Part shown: positions 8,277 through 16,074 of the stretch, piece after piece
Layout: each line of letters starts with the position of its first letter
Numbering within the stretch: position 1 is the stretch's first letter
From: Planctomycetota bacterium
GTDB taxonomy: Bacteria > Planctomycetota > MHYJ01 > WSZJ01 > JACPWG01
Length of the DNA stretch: 64,000 bases
NCBI GenBank assembly: GCA_016197205.1
Contig: JACPWG010000193.1
Location: 1 to 64,000, forward strand
Direction of reading: 5' to 3'
Notes under the pieces: generated by a model
What the model saw: only the letters and a program-made list of their open reading frames with translations
Databases searched by the model: none
What the model was told of the DNA's origin: nothing
Made by a program: the position numbers and the translations under genes

Positions 8277-9836
8277 TCAGGAGCTCGCCGAAGTCCGTTC
8301 GGCTTTCGCCGTCGTGTCCGGCGCGGGCGTAGTCTCCTCCGGTCCCGACGCATTCGCCGGCTCTGTCGCTGTCGCTGTCGCTGCCGCTGTCGCTTCCGCC
8401 GACGCCGGCGCCGGCGCCGGGACCGCGCCCGTCTCGCCCCCTGCCGCCGCCGGCTCCGCGACCACCGCGAGGCCGCCCTCCGACCGATCGAGGCTCAGCG
8501 CGCCCGCGTCCCCCGGCGCATCGGTAAGCGTGAGCTGGCCCGCGCCCGCATCCTCGCCCAACCGCTCCTGAATCGCACGCGCCGCGCTACGCGCCCGCTC
8601 GCGCAGGTCGCCACCCCCGAGAAGCGGCGTCGCCCGCGCGCAGGCCAGGAGCGACTCGACCGCGCGCACCGTGCCGACGTTTCCCAACGCGACCGCGGCC
8701 GCCTCCCGCACGTTCGGCGCGGCGTGTTCCAGGAGGGGCAGGAGCGCCGGCTCCGCGCACGAGTCTCCGATCTTCCCCAACGCCTCGGCGATCGCGAGGG
8801 TCGCGGCCGGGTCCGCCTCGGGCAGTCGCCGGAGCATCGCTTCCAGGGCCGGGCGGTGCCTGAATTTCCCGAGTGCGCGCGCGGCCGGCGCCCAAAACGC
8901 CGGTCGATCCGCGGCCAGGACGGACTCCAGGATCGGCACGAGCCGCCCCTCCGGCCCGTAGTGGATCCAGTGTTCGAGGGCCGCCGCGCGGATTTCCTCC
9001 GACGTGCCCTCCGCGGCGAGCACCTCGGCAAGTCGGAGCAGGCCCGCGCCACCCACGTGGTGCGCGGCGAGGCGCAGGAGCGCCGCGTCCTCCGCCGCAT
9101 CCAGGACGCGTTCGCATGCGCGCCGAGCCGCGGGGTGGTTCGGGTAGCCGTTGAGCAGCCGCTCGAGGTTGTGGCGGCGCACCCCCGGCACGGCGTCCTC
9201 CACCGCGTTCACGGCCAGCCTCTCCGGAATCGACGCGCGGGAACACGAAAGCTTCTGGACCAAACCGACCAGCTCCCGCACGCGACCGACCAGCGCGTCG
9301 GCGTCGTCGACCAGCCCGGGCACTTCCACGCGAGCCTCCCCGTCGACGATGCGCGCGCGGCCGGCGGCGATGAAGTCCACCAGTACGCGACGACTTTCGG
9401 CATCCAGGACCGCGAGCACTTCGGACTCCGCGCCTCCGAGCTGCACGAGATCGTCAAAAAGCTCGTCACCGACCTGGACGTCCGGGAAGCCGAGCGCGTC
9501 GCGCACCTCCGAGAGCCGGCCCTTGGCCCGCGCGGAGAAGCCGTGGGGCAGGGCCGTGCCGCGGACGACGAACCGCGTACAGGTCGTTCGTTGGCGACCG
9601 CCGCTCCGGACGGTGTCGACCCCGACGCCCAGACCGTCGCAGGCGCCCGAGAGCTTGAGCCCCGCCGGCCCTAGGGCCCTGGGACTGACCATCCCCAGGC
9701 GGCGCGCCGCCTCCCGCCACGGCAGCCGGACCCGGCGATGCAGGCGTTGCGACCGCCAGACAGCCAGGCCGAGGCCGAGCACACCCAGGGCCGACACGCC
9801 GAGTACCAGGTTCCAGAACGACAGGAGCCACTGCAT
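8277..9836 (-). CDS. Membrane-anchored HEAT-repeat protein
   Basis: 519 residues from the ATG at 9836 (an in-frame TTG at 9854 would add six). One N-terminal transmembrane helix (MQWLLSFWNLVLGVSALGVL) precedes a globular domain (about 40-190) and a run of HEAT/PBS-type repeats (about 195-440; for example EAMLRRLPEADPAATLAIAE and EPALLPLLEHAAPNVREAA). The last 90 residues are low complexity, Ala/Thr/Glu-rich, and contain GALSLDRSEGGLAV, a short repeat-like tail often seen in planctomycete and myxobacterial scaffold proteins. It is probably a structural or regulatory scaffold at the inner membrane. It is preceded by the same roughly 200-bp leader sequence that precedes the gene at 39220-41481. 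Confidence 0.75.
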   Translation of the reverse strand: MQWLLSFWNLVLGVSALGVLGLGLAVWRSQRLHRRVRLPWREAARRLGMVSPRALGPAGLKLSGACDGLGVGVDTVRSGGRQRTTCTRFVVRGTALPHGFSARAKGRLSEVRDALGFPDVQVGDELFDDLVQLGGAESEVLAVLDAESRRVLVDFIAAGRARIVDGEARVEVPGLVDDADALVGRVRELVGLVQKLSCSRASIPERLAVNAVEDAVPGVRRHNLERLLNGYPNHPAARRACERVLDAAEDAALLRLAAHHVGGAGLLRLAEVLAAEGTSEEIRAAALEHWIHYGPEGRLVPILESVLAADRPAFWAPAARALGKFRHRPALEAMLRRLPEADPAATLAIAEALGKIGDSCAEPALLPLLEHAAPNVREAAAVALGNVGTVRAVESLLACARATPLLGGGDLRERARSAARAIQERLGEDAGAGQLTLTDAPGDAGALSLDRSEGGLAVVAEPAAAGGETGAVPAPAPASAEATAAATATATEPANASGPEETTPAPDTTAKAERTSASS

Positions 9837-9852
9837 CGCGGCTTCAAGGCCC

Positions 9853-10053
9853 AAAAGAAAACAACGACCCGAACAAAGGCTAAACGCGGCCGAGGGCGGC
9901 CAGTGGCTAGATCATGGCTCCGCGTCCCAACTAGCCGCGGGCGAAATTTGAAATTTGAAATTTGACTTTTTGCAATTTGAAATTCGGACCGGCCGTGTGG
10001 GTCGAATGCGGGACTTTTACACAGAGACGCGGAGACGCAGAGGCCGGGCGTCG
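9853..10053 (-). repeat. About 200-bp leader repeat, copy 1
   Basis: The whole segment recurs at 41514-41714 in the same orientation, with the same order of blocks: a CGGGTCGTTGTTT-like stretch, a block with GGGACGCGGAGCC, an A+T-rich run of AAATTTC units, then CCGGCC, GTAAAA and a CTCTGCGTCTCCGCGTCTCT block. Both copies end just upstream of a minus-strand start codon (9836 and 41481). The A+T-rich run (about 9949-9985) stands out strongly in this G+C-rich genome. Confidence 0.75.
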
Positions 10054-10188
10054 TGAAACTCGCGGGCTTCGTGTCCTTCTCGGATCGTAGTTCCGAGGGC
10101 GGGTGAGTAGGCAGCCCGTGACGCGACAGGACAGCTCAGGTCGGGAGGGGAGAGGAGGGCGGAATCATAGCCGCCGCGCGAAGGGGGG

Positions 10189-10412
10189 AAGCGGGCGGCC
10201 AAAATCGCCGAGAAAATTGGGCACCCGATTGCGTGGGGCGGTACTAAGTACCGCTCCACGGAAGTCGGTGACCCATAGCCGAAGGCAAGTTCGGCCGCCC
10301 GCGAGGCGCGCGAGCAAGGCGTAGTAACGGAGAACTACGTCGAGCGAGCGCAACGAAGCAGGCGGCCGAAATCGCCGAGGAAATTGGTCACCCAATTCTG
10401 TGGGGCGGTACT
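10189..10412 (-). repeat. 137-bp dispersed repeat, copy 1, with a partial copy beside it
   Basis: Positions 10276-10412 match 19983-20119 in inverted orientation over 137 bp with only a few changes. A partial, more diverged copy (10189-10249) lies directly next to it in the same orientation. The repeat ends in GCCGAAGGCAAG on one side and GGGGCGGTACT on the other. It encodes no protein. The second full copy forms the truncated 5' end of the defence helicase gene. Confidence 0.8.
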
Positions 10413-10435
10413 AAGGAAGCGCGGCACAGCCCCCC

Positions 10436-11092
10436 TCAGGCCTTCTTCCGCCCGGCCAGCACCAGGAGGACGATCGAGAGAAGCGCGACGCCGCCCAGGA
10501 TGGCGGGGAGCGGGTCGCGGGAGGTCGCGCCGACCTGGAGGGGAAAGACGACCGTCTGCTTGGTGATCCGGCCGGAGGCGGCACCCGGGGCGGGGATGGG
10601 CGTGAACTCCACGGTGGCCTCGAAGGCGCCGGGGCTCGTGAAGACGTGGAGCGCGCTTGAGGCCTCGCCCGCCGAGACGAGCGGCAGCACGAGGGCCTCC
10701 GCGGCGCCCCCTTTCGGACGAACGGAGAACTTGACCTCGCCGGTGTACGCTTCGCTCGACCCTTTGGGCCGGATCACCAGGCCGAGGCGGGCGAGGCCCC
10801 GGGGCGCGAGTGCTTGCGGATACCAGGTGAGGGTCACGTCGTGGTCGGCGATCGCCTGGGTCGCGGTCGCGAAGTCGGGCTTCGGGTCGAAAAGGGCGCC
10901 CATGCCCGACTCGCGCGTGGAGGGGTCGCCGTGATCGGCGAAGGCGGGGGTCACGGGGCCGAGGGCGGAGAGGAGCAGGAGCGCCGGCGCCAGTCCGAGC
11001 AGGAGCGCGGGCACGGACGACCGACGCAGGGGCGGGCGGCTACGCACGACGCGGCGGCTATGCCACAGGTGCTTTCCGGATTCGATGCCCAT
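10436..11092 (-). CDS. Secreted, C-terminally anchored protein of unknown function
   Basis: 218 residues from the ATG at 11092; the start is uncertain because the upstream frame stays open. A long signal-peptide-like segment (VPALLLGLAPALLLLSALGPV...AFA, ending near residue 50) is followed by a beta-rich domain (HDVTLTWYPQALAPRGLARL ... VKFSVRPKGG ... GAFEATVEFTP). It closes with a C-terminal transmembrane helix (LPAILGGVALLSIVLLVL) and a GRKKA tail. The beta-sandwich with paired strands recalls YtkA/FixH-like periplasmic domains, but I would not assign it. It lies 163 bp downstream of the HEAT/toroid gene and is probably co-transcribed with it. Confidence 0.6.
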   Translation of the reverse strand: MGIESGKHLWHSRRVVRSRPPLRRSSVPALLLGLAPALLLLSALGPVTPAFADHGDPSTRESGMGALFDPKPDFATATQAIADHDVTLTWYPQALAPRGLARLGLVIRPKGSSEAYTGEVKFSVRPKGGAAEALVLPLVSAGEASSALHVFTSPGAFEATVEFTPIPAPGAASGRITKQTVVFPLQVGATSRDPLPAILGGVALLSIVLLVLAGRKKA

Positions 11093-11255
11093 CGAAGTCA
11101 GGCCTCCGATGCGGTTCACTGCGGAAGTCTCCCGAAGCCACCCCGACACGGCGGCACGTGCTGTGGTGAGATCGAACGCGGGGAGGACGACGAGCGCCTC
11201 GAGGCCGCTCCCGAACGGTCGCGGTGCGGTTCCGGCCGCGGGCGCGAGAGGCCGG

Positions 11256-13667
11256 TCACTTCTTCCCGTCGCCGGCTGCGGGGGGCTTGTTCCCGACGGG
11301 TCGCCGCGGCGCGACGTAGCGCTTCCACTCCACCTGCGAAAAGGAGAGGCTCTTGCGCGAGAGCGAGAGCGAGAGCGTCGCCAGCGCGGTCGAGTAGGCG
11401 CGGCCGAACACGCGCGACCCCGGGTCCGCCGGGTCCCAGCTCCCGAAATTCTCCCCGGCACGGCGCTGATGCGCCAACAGGACGCGGCGGATCTGCGCCT
11501 CCCATTCGTACCACTCCTCCTCGCCGAGCAGGAAGGTCGCGAACGTCGCGTGGAACCAGTACTCGAAGTTCACGATGTCGTCCTTCCACGGGGCCGAGAG
11601 CGACGCGAGGGCCGACGCCTGGGTCGGGGGCGTGTCCGAGGCCCCGGCGGTCTCCTCCACCGGCGGGTGGCCCGCCGGGCCGACGATCTCGTAGAACGCG
11701 TTCCACGTCGGCGGATGATGCCGCACGGTCGCGAGCCGAGGATCGATGAAGTTGTCGATCGGGACCCCCGCGACGCTCTTCTGGCTGAGCAGCACCGCGG
11801 AGATGATCCCCTGGCAGTTCGCGGCGTGCGACCGGAACCAGTAGTGGCCGTCGAAGTCGAACGGGACCTTGATCGTCGTCCCGCTCTGGACCAGCTCCGA
11901 CAACAGGTCCGCGGCCCGCTTGAGCGCGGCGTCGCCGAGCTTTGTGGTCTCACGCGCCGGCGCGCCGAGCTTCGCCGACGCGTAGCGGCACATGGCGACG
12001 AGGCAGAGTTTCGAGATGTCGACCGTCTTCTTGTTGAAGAGGTCGTACTCGTCCGGGAGCCCGCCGTCCTTGATCGCGTCCAGCGCGAGCGCCGCCGCCG
12101 CGCGCAGCTTCGGGTCGAGCGCGGGCCGGTTCTCCGGCGCGACGAAGGGATCGGTGGCGTTCTTCACGTTGTGCTGGAGGCACTCGACGACCGCGAGCGC
12201 CGGCACGAGGTGATTCATCCCCCACGCATACTGCACTTGACGGGGGTAGTTCGGATTCGGGGCCTTCGGCGCGGGCATCTCCCGCTCGGCCTTGAAGAGC
12301 CCGTTCGGCTTCTGCAGGGACAGCAGCCACGCGACGCCCCGTCGGACCGCGGCCCGGTGCGGGCCCTTGTCGAGGTCGCTGCCGGAGGCGACGAACGCCA
12401 ACACGACCCAGCCGGTGACGGCGGTGTCGTAGTACAGGTCAGCGTCGGGCGGGAAGAGCTGCGGGAAGCCGATGCGCCCGTGCCAGGGATTGCCGCGCGA
12501 GGAGGACCAGCGCCCGTCCGGCTCCTGGTTGCGCACGAGCCACGAAAGCGCCGCTTCGATGCCGGCGTCCTGCTCCCACGGTTCGGAGGCGAGCGGGGGC
12601 GGCGGGGCCTTCAGGTCGGCGGCGAACTCCAGCGCGGCGACCGCGTGATCATTCTTTTTTTCCTTCGCCAGCGCGGAGAGGTCCCGGAAGGCATCGTCCG
12701 AAAGCGGGGCGAGGCGCGTCGCGAGCGCGCCCGCCGCCTCGCGACGCAACCGGTCGCTGCCGGTGCGGAGGATGGGCAGGAGCGCCTCGGCCAGGCCTTT
12801 GCCGCCCAGCGACGTCGCGGACCAGAGCGCGTCCACGCGCAAGTCCTCGCTAGGGTCCTTCTGGAGGATGGCCAAGAGTGCCGGCAGATTCGCCTCCGTG
12901 CCGGCGCGACCCAGGGCCCGGAGCGCGAGCGAGCGCAGGGGGGCGGGCGCGTCCGCCTGCTCCGCGCGCACGGCGAGGGCGTCGGTCCCCTTCCGCAGCA
13001 GGCCGAGCGCATCCTCGGCCGCGGCGAGGAACGCCCCATCCTCGACCGGGTCCGCTTTGCGCGCGACCTCGAGCAAGGCGTCGACGAGGGCCTGGCCCGT
13101 GCCCTTGGCAAGGAGCTGGAGCGCGGCCAGCCGGAGTCTCGGCGGCGTGCCGGGCGCGAGCAGCGGGAGCAGCGCCTCGCGCACCTCCGGCTGGTCCGGG
13201 GTGGAGGCGTCGGCGACCCGATCGATCGCCTGCACGATGCCCCAGCGCACCTCCCACCAGTTCTCCCGCAGCTCCGGAAGGAGGAGCGGGATCGCTTCCC
13301 GGCCGCGGCAGAAGGCCAGGCCGAGCGCGCTGTAGTACCGGACCCAGCGGTCGGGGAAGCGGAGCCCCTCCTTCGCCAGCCACTCGCGGGCCTCGGGGTC
13401 GGTCATGCCCACGAGGGCCTGCTCGAGCGCGAGGCGCACCCCCTCGTCGGCGTCCCCGGCGGCGGAGAGCACCAGTCGGGTCTGGAGCGGTCCCGGCTGC
13501 TTCGCCAGCTCCCGGATCGCCTCCGCCCGCGCGGCCGGGTCCGGAAGGAGCAGCTTCGTCTGCAGCGCCGCAAGAGACTCCCCGCCACCCCCAGCCCCCT
13601 GCCGGGTCAGATCCCAGGCGAGGACCCCGAGGGAAGTCACGAGCAGCAGGATGGCCGTGGTTCGCAT
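11256..13667 (-). CDS. Exported HEAT-repeat plus squalene-cyclase-like toroid protein
   Basis: 803 residues from the ATG at 13667, five bases after GGAGG; a GTG two codons earlier is less well placed. The N-terminal hydrophobic segment (TTAILLLVTSLGVLAW) is a signal or anchor. Residues about 40-360 form HEAT-like repeats. Residues about 375-760 form an alpha/alpha toroid of the prenyltransferase/squalene-oxidase repeat type (GIEAALSWLVRNQEPDGRWS, VRRGVAWLLSLQKPNGLFKA, FGSWDPADPGSRVFGRAYST). The DxDD/DCTAE motifs of true terpene cyclases are not seen, so a binding role outside the cytoplasm is more likely than catalysis. Planctomycete genomes hold many such proteins. The C-terminal tail is short and basic. 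Confidence 0.75.
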   Translation of the reverse strand: MRTTAILLLVTSLGVLAWDLTRQGAGGGGESLAALQTKLLLPDPAARAEAIRELAKQPGPLQTRLVLSAAGDADEGVRLALEQALVGMTDPEAREWLAKEGLRFPDRWVRYYSALGLAFCRGREAIPLLLPELRENWWEVRWGIVQAIDRVADASTPDQPEVREALLPLLAPGTPPRLRLAALQLLAKGTGQALVDALLEVARKADPVEDGAFLAAAEDALGLLRKGTDALAVRAEQADAPAPLRSLALRALGRAGTEANLPALLAILQKDPSEDLRVDALWSATSLGGKGLAEALLPILRTGSDRLRREAAGALATRLAPLSDDAFRDLSALAKEKKNDHAVAALEFAADLKAPPPPLASEPWEQDAGIEAALSWLVRNQEPDGRWSSSRGNPWHGRIGFPQLFPPDADLYYDTAVTGWVVLAFVASGSDLDKGPHRAAVRRGVAWLLSLQKPNGLFKAEREMPAPKAPNPNYPRQVQYAWGMNHLVPALAVVECLQHNVKNATDPFVAPENRPALDPKLRAAAALALDAIKDGGLPDEYDLFNKKTVDISKLCLVAMCRYASAKLGAPARETTKLGDAALKRAADLLSELVQSGTTIKVPFDFDGHYWFRSHAANCQGIISAVLLSQKSVAGVPIDNFIDPRLATVRHHPPTWNAFYEIVGPAGHPPVEETAGASDTPPTQASALASLSAPWKDDIVNFEYWFHATFATFLLGEEEWYEWEAQIRRVLLAHQRRAGENFGSWDPADPGSRVFGRAYSTALATLSLSLSRKSLSFSQVEWKRYVAPRRPVGNKPPAAGDGKK

Positions 13668-13789
13668 CCCCACCTCCGGTCACGCGATTACGGGCGCGGG
13701 TAGGTTCGGGTCGGTTTCGTCGAGCGCACGAGTGGCCCGTTGAGGCATTTCGGAGACCATCGTCCATGCGGTCGCGGCGGGTCGCAGCC

Positions 13790-13910
13790 CATGTGCCGTT
13801 CGCGCGGGCCAGCCTGCGCTCCGTAGCTCGCGGCGAGCGAGCGAAGGAGGGAGGCCTGCGCCCCCAGGCATCGTGCCTGGACTTCGTTAACAGGCCACTC
13901 GGGTCGGATG
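13790..13910 (-). repeat. Dispersed intergenic repeat, copy 3
   Basis: Read on the minus strand it contains GTTAACGAAGTCCAGGCACG, ATGCCTGGGGGCGCAGGCC and a CGCGAGCTACGG end, paralleling the copy at 60070-60190. The palindrome is partly destroyed by an inserted GAGCGAGCGAAGG-type stretch. It fills most of the 307 bp between 13667 and 13975. Confidence 0.55.
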
Positions 13911-13974
13911 GGGGTCGGCACGCGGGCGCCGTGCGCCCCTCGCGCCCGACCCCAGTTCGGTTCCTACGACTCCT

Positions 13975-16044
13975 CTATTCCTCGGTCACGACGACCGACT
14001 TGAGCACTTCGTCGAAGGCGTTCCCGCACTTTCCCTCGTGCTCCTGGGTCACCGTCTGGACGAAGACGAGGACGTGCTTCGAGCCCTCGAGCAGCACCGT
14101 GCGGAGCGTGCACGGCTGCCCCACTTCGGCGGGCGTGCCCGTGCAGGTCATATCGAACCCGGACAGGCCGCCGAAAGCCGCCGCGGTCGGTCCCTGGCGC
14201 ACCATCACGAAATTCTGGAGGCCGTCCTTCAGCCGCAGCCGGCACTCCCGCGCGACTTCCCGGAGCGAGGTCTCCTCTTTCGCCACCGCGTGAATGCGAA
14301 TCACGGAAGCCGCGTTCTGGCACGACACCTCGGCGCCGTCACTCCGCCCCTCGAACCGGCAGCAGGAGGACGGCAGCGAGAGCTTCAGGGAAAGACCGGG
14401 GGTCGACCACGCGACGGTCCCGGCCGCGGTCGGGTGCGGGGCGGTCTTGCCGTCGGACGCGCCCGTCACCTTCCCGGCGGGCACCGAGGTCTTCGCCACG
14501 CCGGCGCCGGCGCCGTTGTCCCCGCCCTTGTCGGCCCCCTTGGACGCTGCTTTCGAGGCCCCCTTGCCGCCGGCCTTCGAGCCCTCCTTCTTGGCGGGCT
14601 TCCCCGCCTCCGGCGCAGCCGCGCCCGGCGTCTCGGCCTTGGGCTTCACGCGCTCCACCTTCTTCAGCGTCTCGCGCGTCGTCTTCTCCCACACCTGGTT
14701 CCGCACCGCCTCCAGCCCGGCCCCGTCGATCCCCTCGAGCACGAGCACGTCGTTCTTGCGGCGTTCGACGAGCATCTGCGTCCCGTTTCGCGAGAAGCGC
14801 ACGTGGCTCCCCTTCTCCTCCTCGCCGCGCTCCGCGTCGTCGAATTTCTTCTGCACGAGCTTCGCGTACCCGCTCAGGAATTCGCCCGCGTCCTTCTCCG
14901 TGTCCCAGGTCGTGAGCCACACGAGGAGGAGCTGGCCGTTCTTCTCGTACACCGCGTACTGGTCGCCCCCCCAGCCCGCGCTCACCTGGTTGATCTGGGA
15001 CTGCTTGGTGTTCGTGAAGAAGGTCCGGAAGAGAAGCTGCGTGTTCAACTCCCCCATCCGGTTCGCGGCGAGCTTTTTCCAGGACTTGTCGAGCGTGCCG
15101 TCCAGGTCCGGCAGCGCGATGAGGACCGGACAGTCGCGCTCCGCGGCGAGGTACTTCTCGGGGTGCAGCACCTGCTCGGTAGACGCGGGCGGGTCGTTGA
15201 AGGCCTTGCCGACGGCCTCCCAGCCCCCCTTCTTCTTGACGGCCGAGATGAACGCGAAGCCCTTCATGTACGGGAACACCAGGCTTTCGCGCAGGTAGAG
15301 CGGCGCCTTCGAGATCTGCTCCGAGCCCGGGCCGCCCATGCCGCCGCCGGCCGACTCCATCGCCTTCATGATGTTGCCGGGCAGGTTGTCCAGGTCGACG
15401 CCCATCTTGGAGAACGCGTCCTTGTACATGACGTAGGTCGCCTCTCCCTCGACGATGGACTTGATCGACTCCACCATGTCGTCGTTGGTCTCGTCCTCCA
15501 TGGGCAGGGTGAGAAGGTCGAAGTGCTGGTCCTGGAGCGCGTGGGTCAGCTCGTGCACGGTGATGATGCGGTTCATGTCCATCATACCGCCCATCATGGC
15601 CTTCGCGGCCTTGGCGGACGAATCCTCGTCTTCGCCGTCCTCGTCGTCGTCGTTCTTGCCCGTCCACTCCTCGATGAGGAAGAGCTGCTTCGCCTTCGGG
15701 TCGTAGAAGCCGCCGATCTGCTCGGTGAGGACGTCGAGCATCAGCTTGCCCAGGTCCGCATCGTGCGGGATCAGGCCGAGCGCGCTCAGCGTCTTGCTAT
15801 AGAGCGCGGACTTCTCCGGCGGAAATTCCTTCTGGAAGTCCTCGACGAGCTTGGCCCGAAGCTGGTCCCGGGTCTTCAAGCCGACCGTGACCGGCGTCTT
15901 GAACTGCAGGCCGCGGATCGTCTCGACGACCTTCGACAATTTCTTGGCCTCTTCGTCGGGGCGCTTTTTTTCCTGGGCCGAGACCGGAACCGCTCCGGCG
16001 ACGGCGAACGAGAGGCACAAGGCAAGGATGAAGCCGCGCAGCAT
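13975..16044 (-). CDS. Secreted HExxH metalloprotease-like protein A
   Basis: 689 residues from the ATG at 16044, preceded by GGAGGAGACCTC. A signal peptide (MLRGFILALCLSFAVAGAVPVSAQ) is followed by a peptidase-like region with H164-E-L-T-H168 (HELTHALQDQHFDLL) and, 31 residues later, VEGEATY, giving the third glutamate ligand of a gluzincin-type zinc site. A Lys/Gly/Ala-rich linker (about 470-530) leads to a C-terminal domain (about 545-689) that contains six or more cysteines and probably disulfides. It therefore acts outside the cytoplasm. It follows the paralogous gene 16075-18228 by 30 bp in one operon. The substrate is unknown. Confidence 0.75.
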   Translation of the reverse strand: MLRGFILALCLSFAVAGAVPVSAQEKKRPDEEAKKLSKVVETIRGLQFKTPVTVGLKTRDQLRAKLVEDFQKEFPPEKSALYSKTLSALGLIPHDADLGKLMLDVLTEQIGGFYDPKAKQLFLIEEWTGKNDDDEDGEDEDSSAKAAKAMMGGMMDMNRIITVHELTHALQDQHFDLLTLPMEDETNDDMVESIKSIVEGEATYVMYKDAFSKMGVDLDNLPGNIMKAMESAGGGMGGPGSEQISKAPLYLRESLVFPYMKGFAFISAVKKKGGWEAVGKAFNDPPASTEQVLHPEKYLAAERDCPVLIALPDLDGTLDKSWKKLAANRMGELNTQLLFRTFFTNTKQSQINQVSAGWGGDQYAVYEKNGQLLLVWLTTWDTEKDAGEFLSGYAKLVQKKFDDAERGEEEKGSHVRFSRNGTQMLVERRKNDVLVLEGIDGAGLEAVRNQVWEKTTRETLKKVERVKPKAETPGAAAPEAGKPAKKEGSKAGGKGASKAASKGADKGGDNGAGAGVAKTSVPAGKVTGASDGKTAPHPTAAGTVAWSTPGLSLKLSLPSSCCRFEGRSDGAEVSCQNAASVIRIHAVAKEETSLREVARECRLRLKDGLQNFVMVRQGPTAAAFGGLSGFDMTCTGTPAEVGQPCTLRTVLLEGSKHVLVFVQTVTQEHEGKCGNAFDEVLKSVVVTEE

Positions 16045-16074
16045 GAGGTCTCCTCCAGCGGTTTTCGAAACCAA

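Noticed and set aside
9949-9985. A+T-rich AATTTGAAATTTG run as an origin or partition site
   Set aside because: It recurs in front of several genes in one orientation, and no dnaA-box cluster or replication gene is nearby. It is better explained as part of a dispersed leader.
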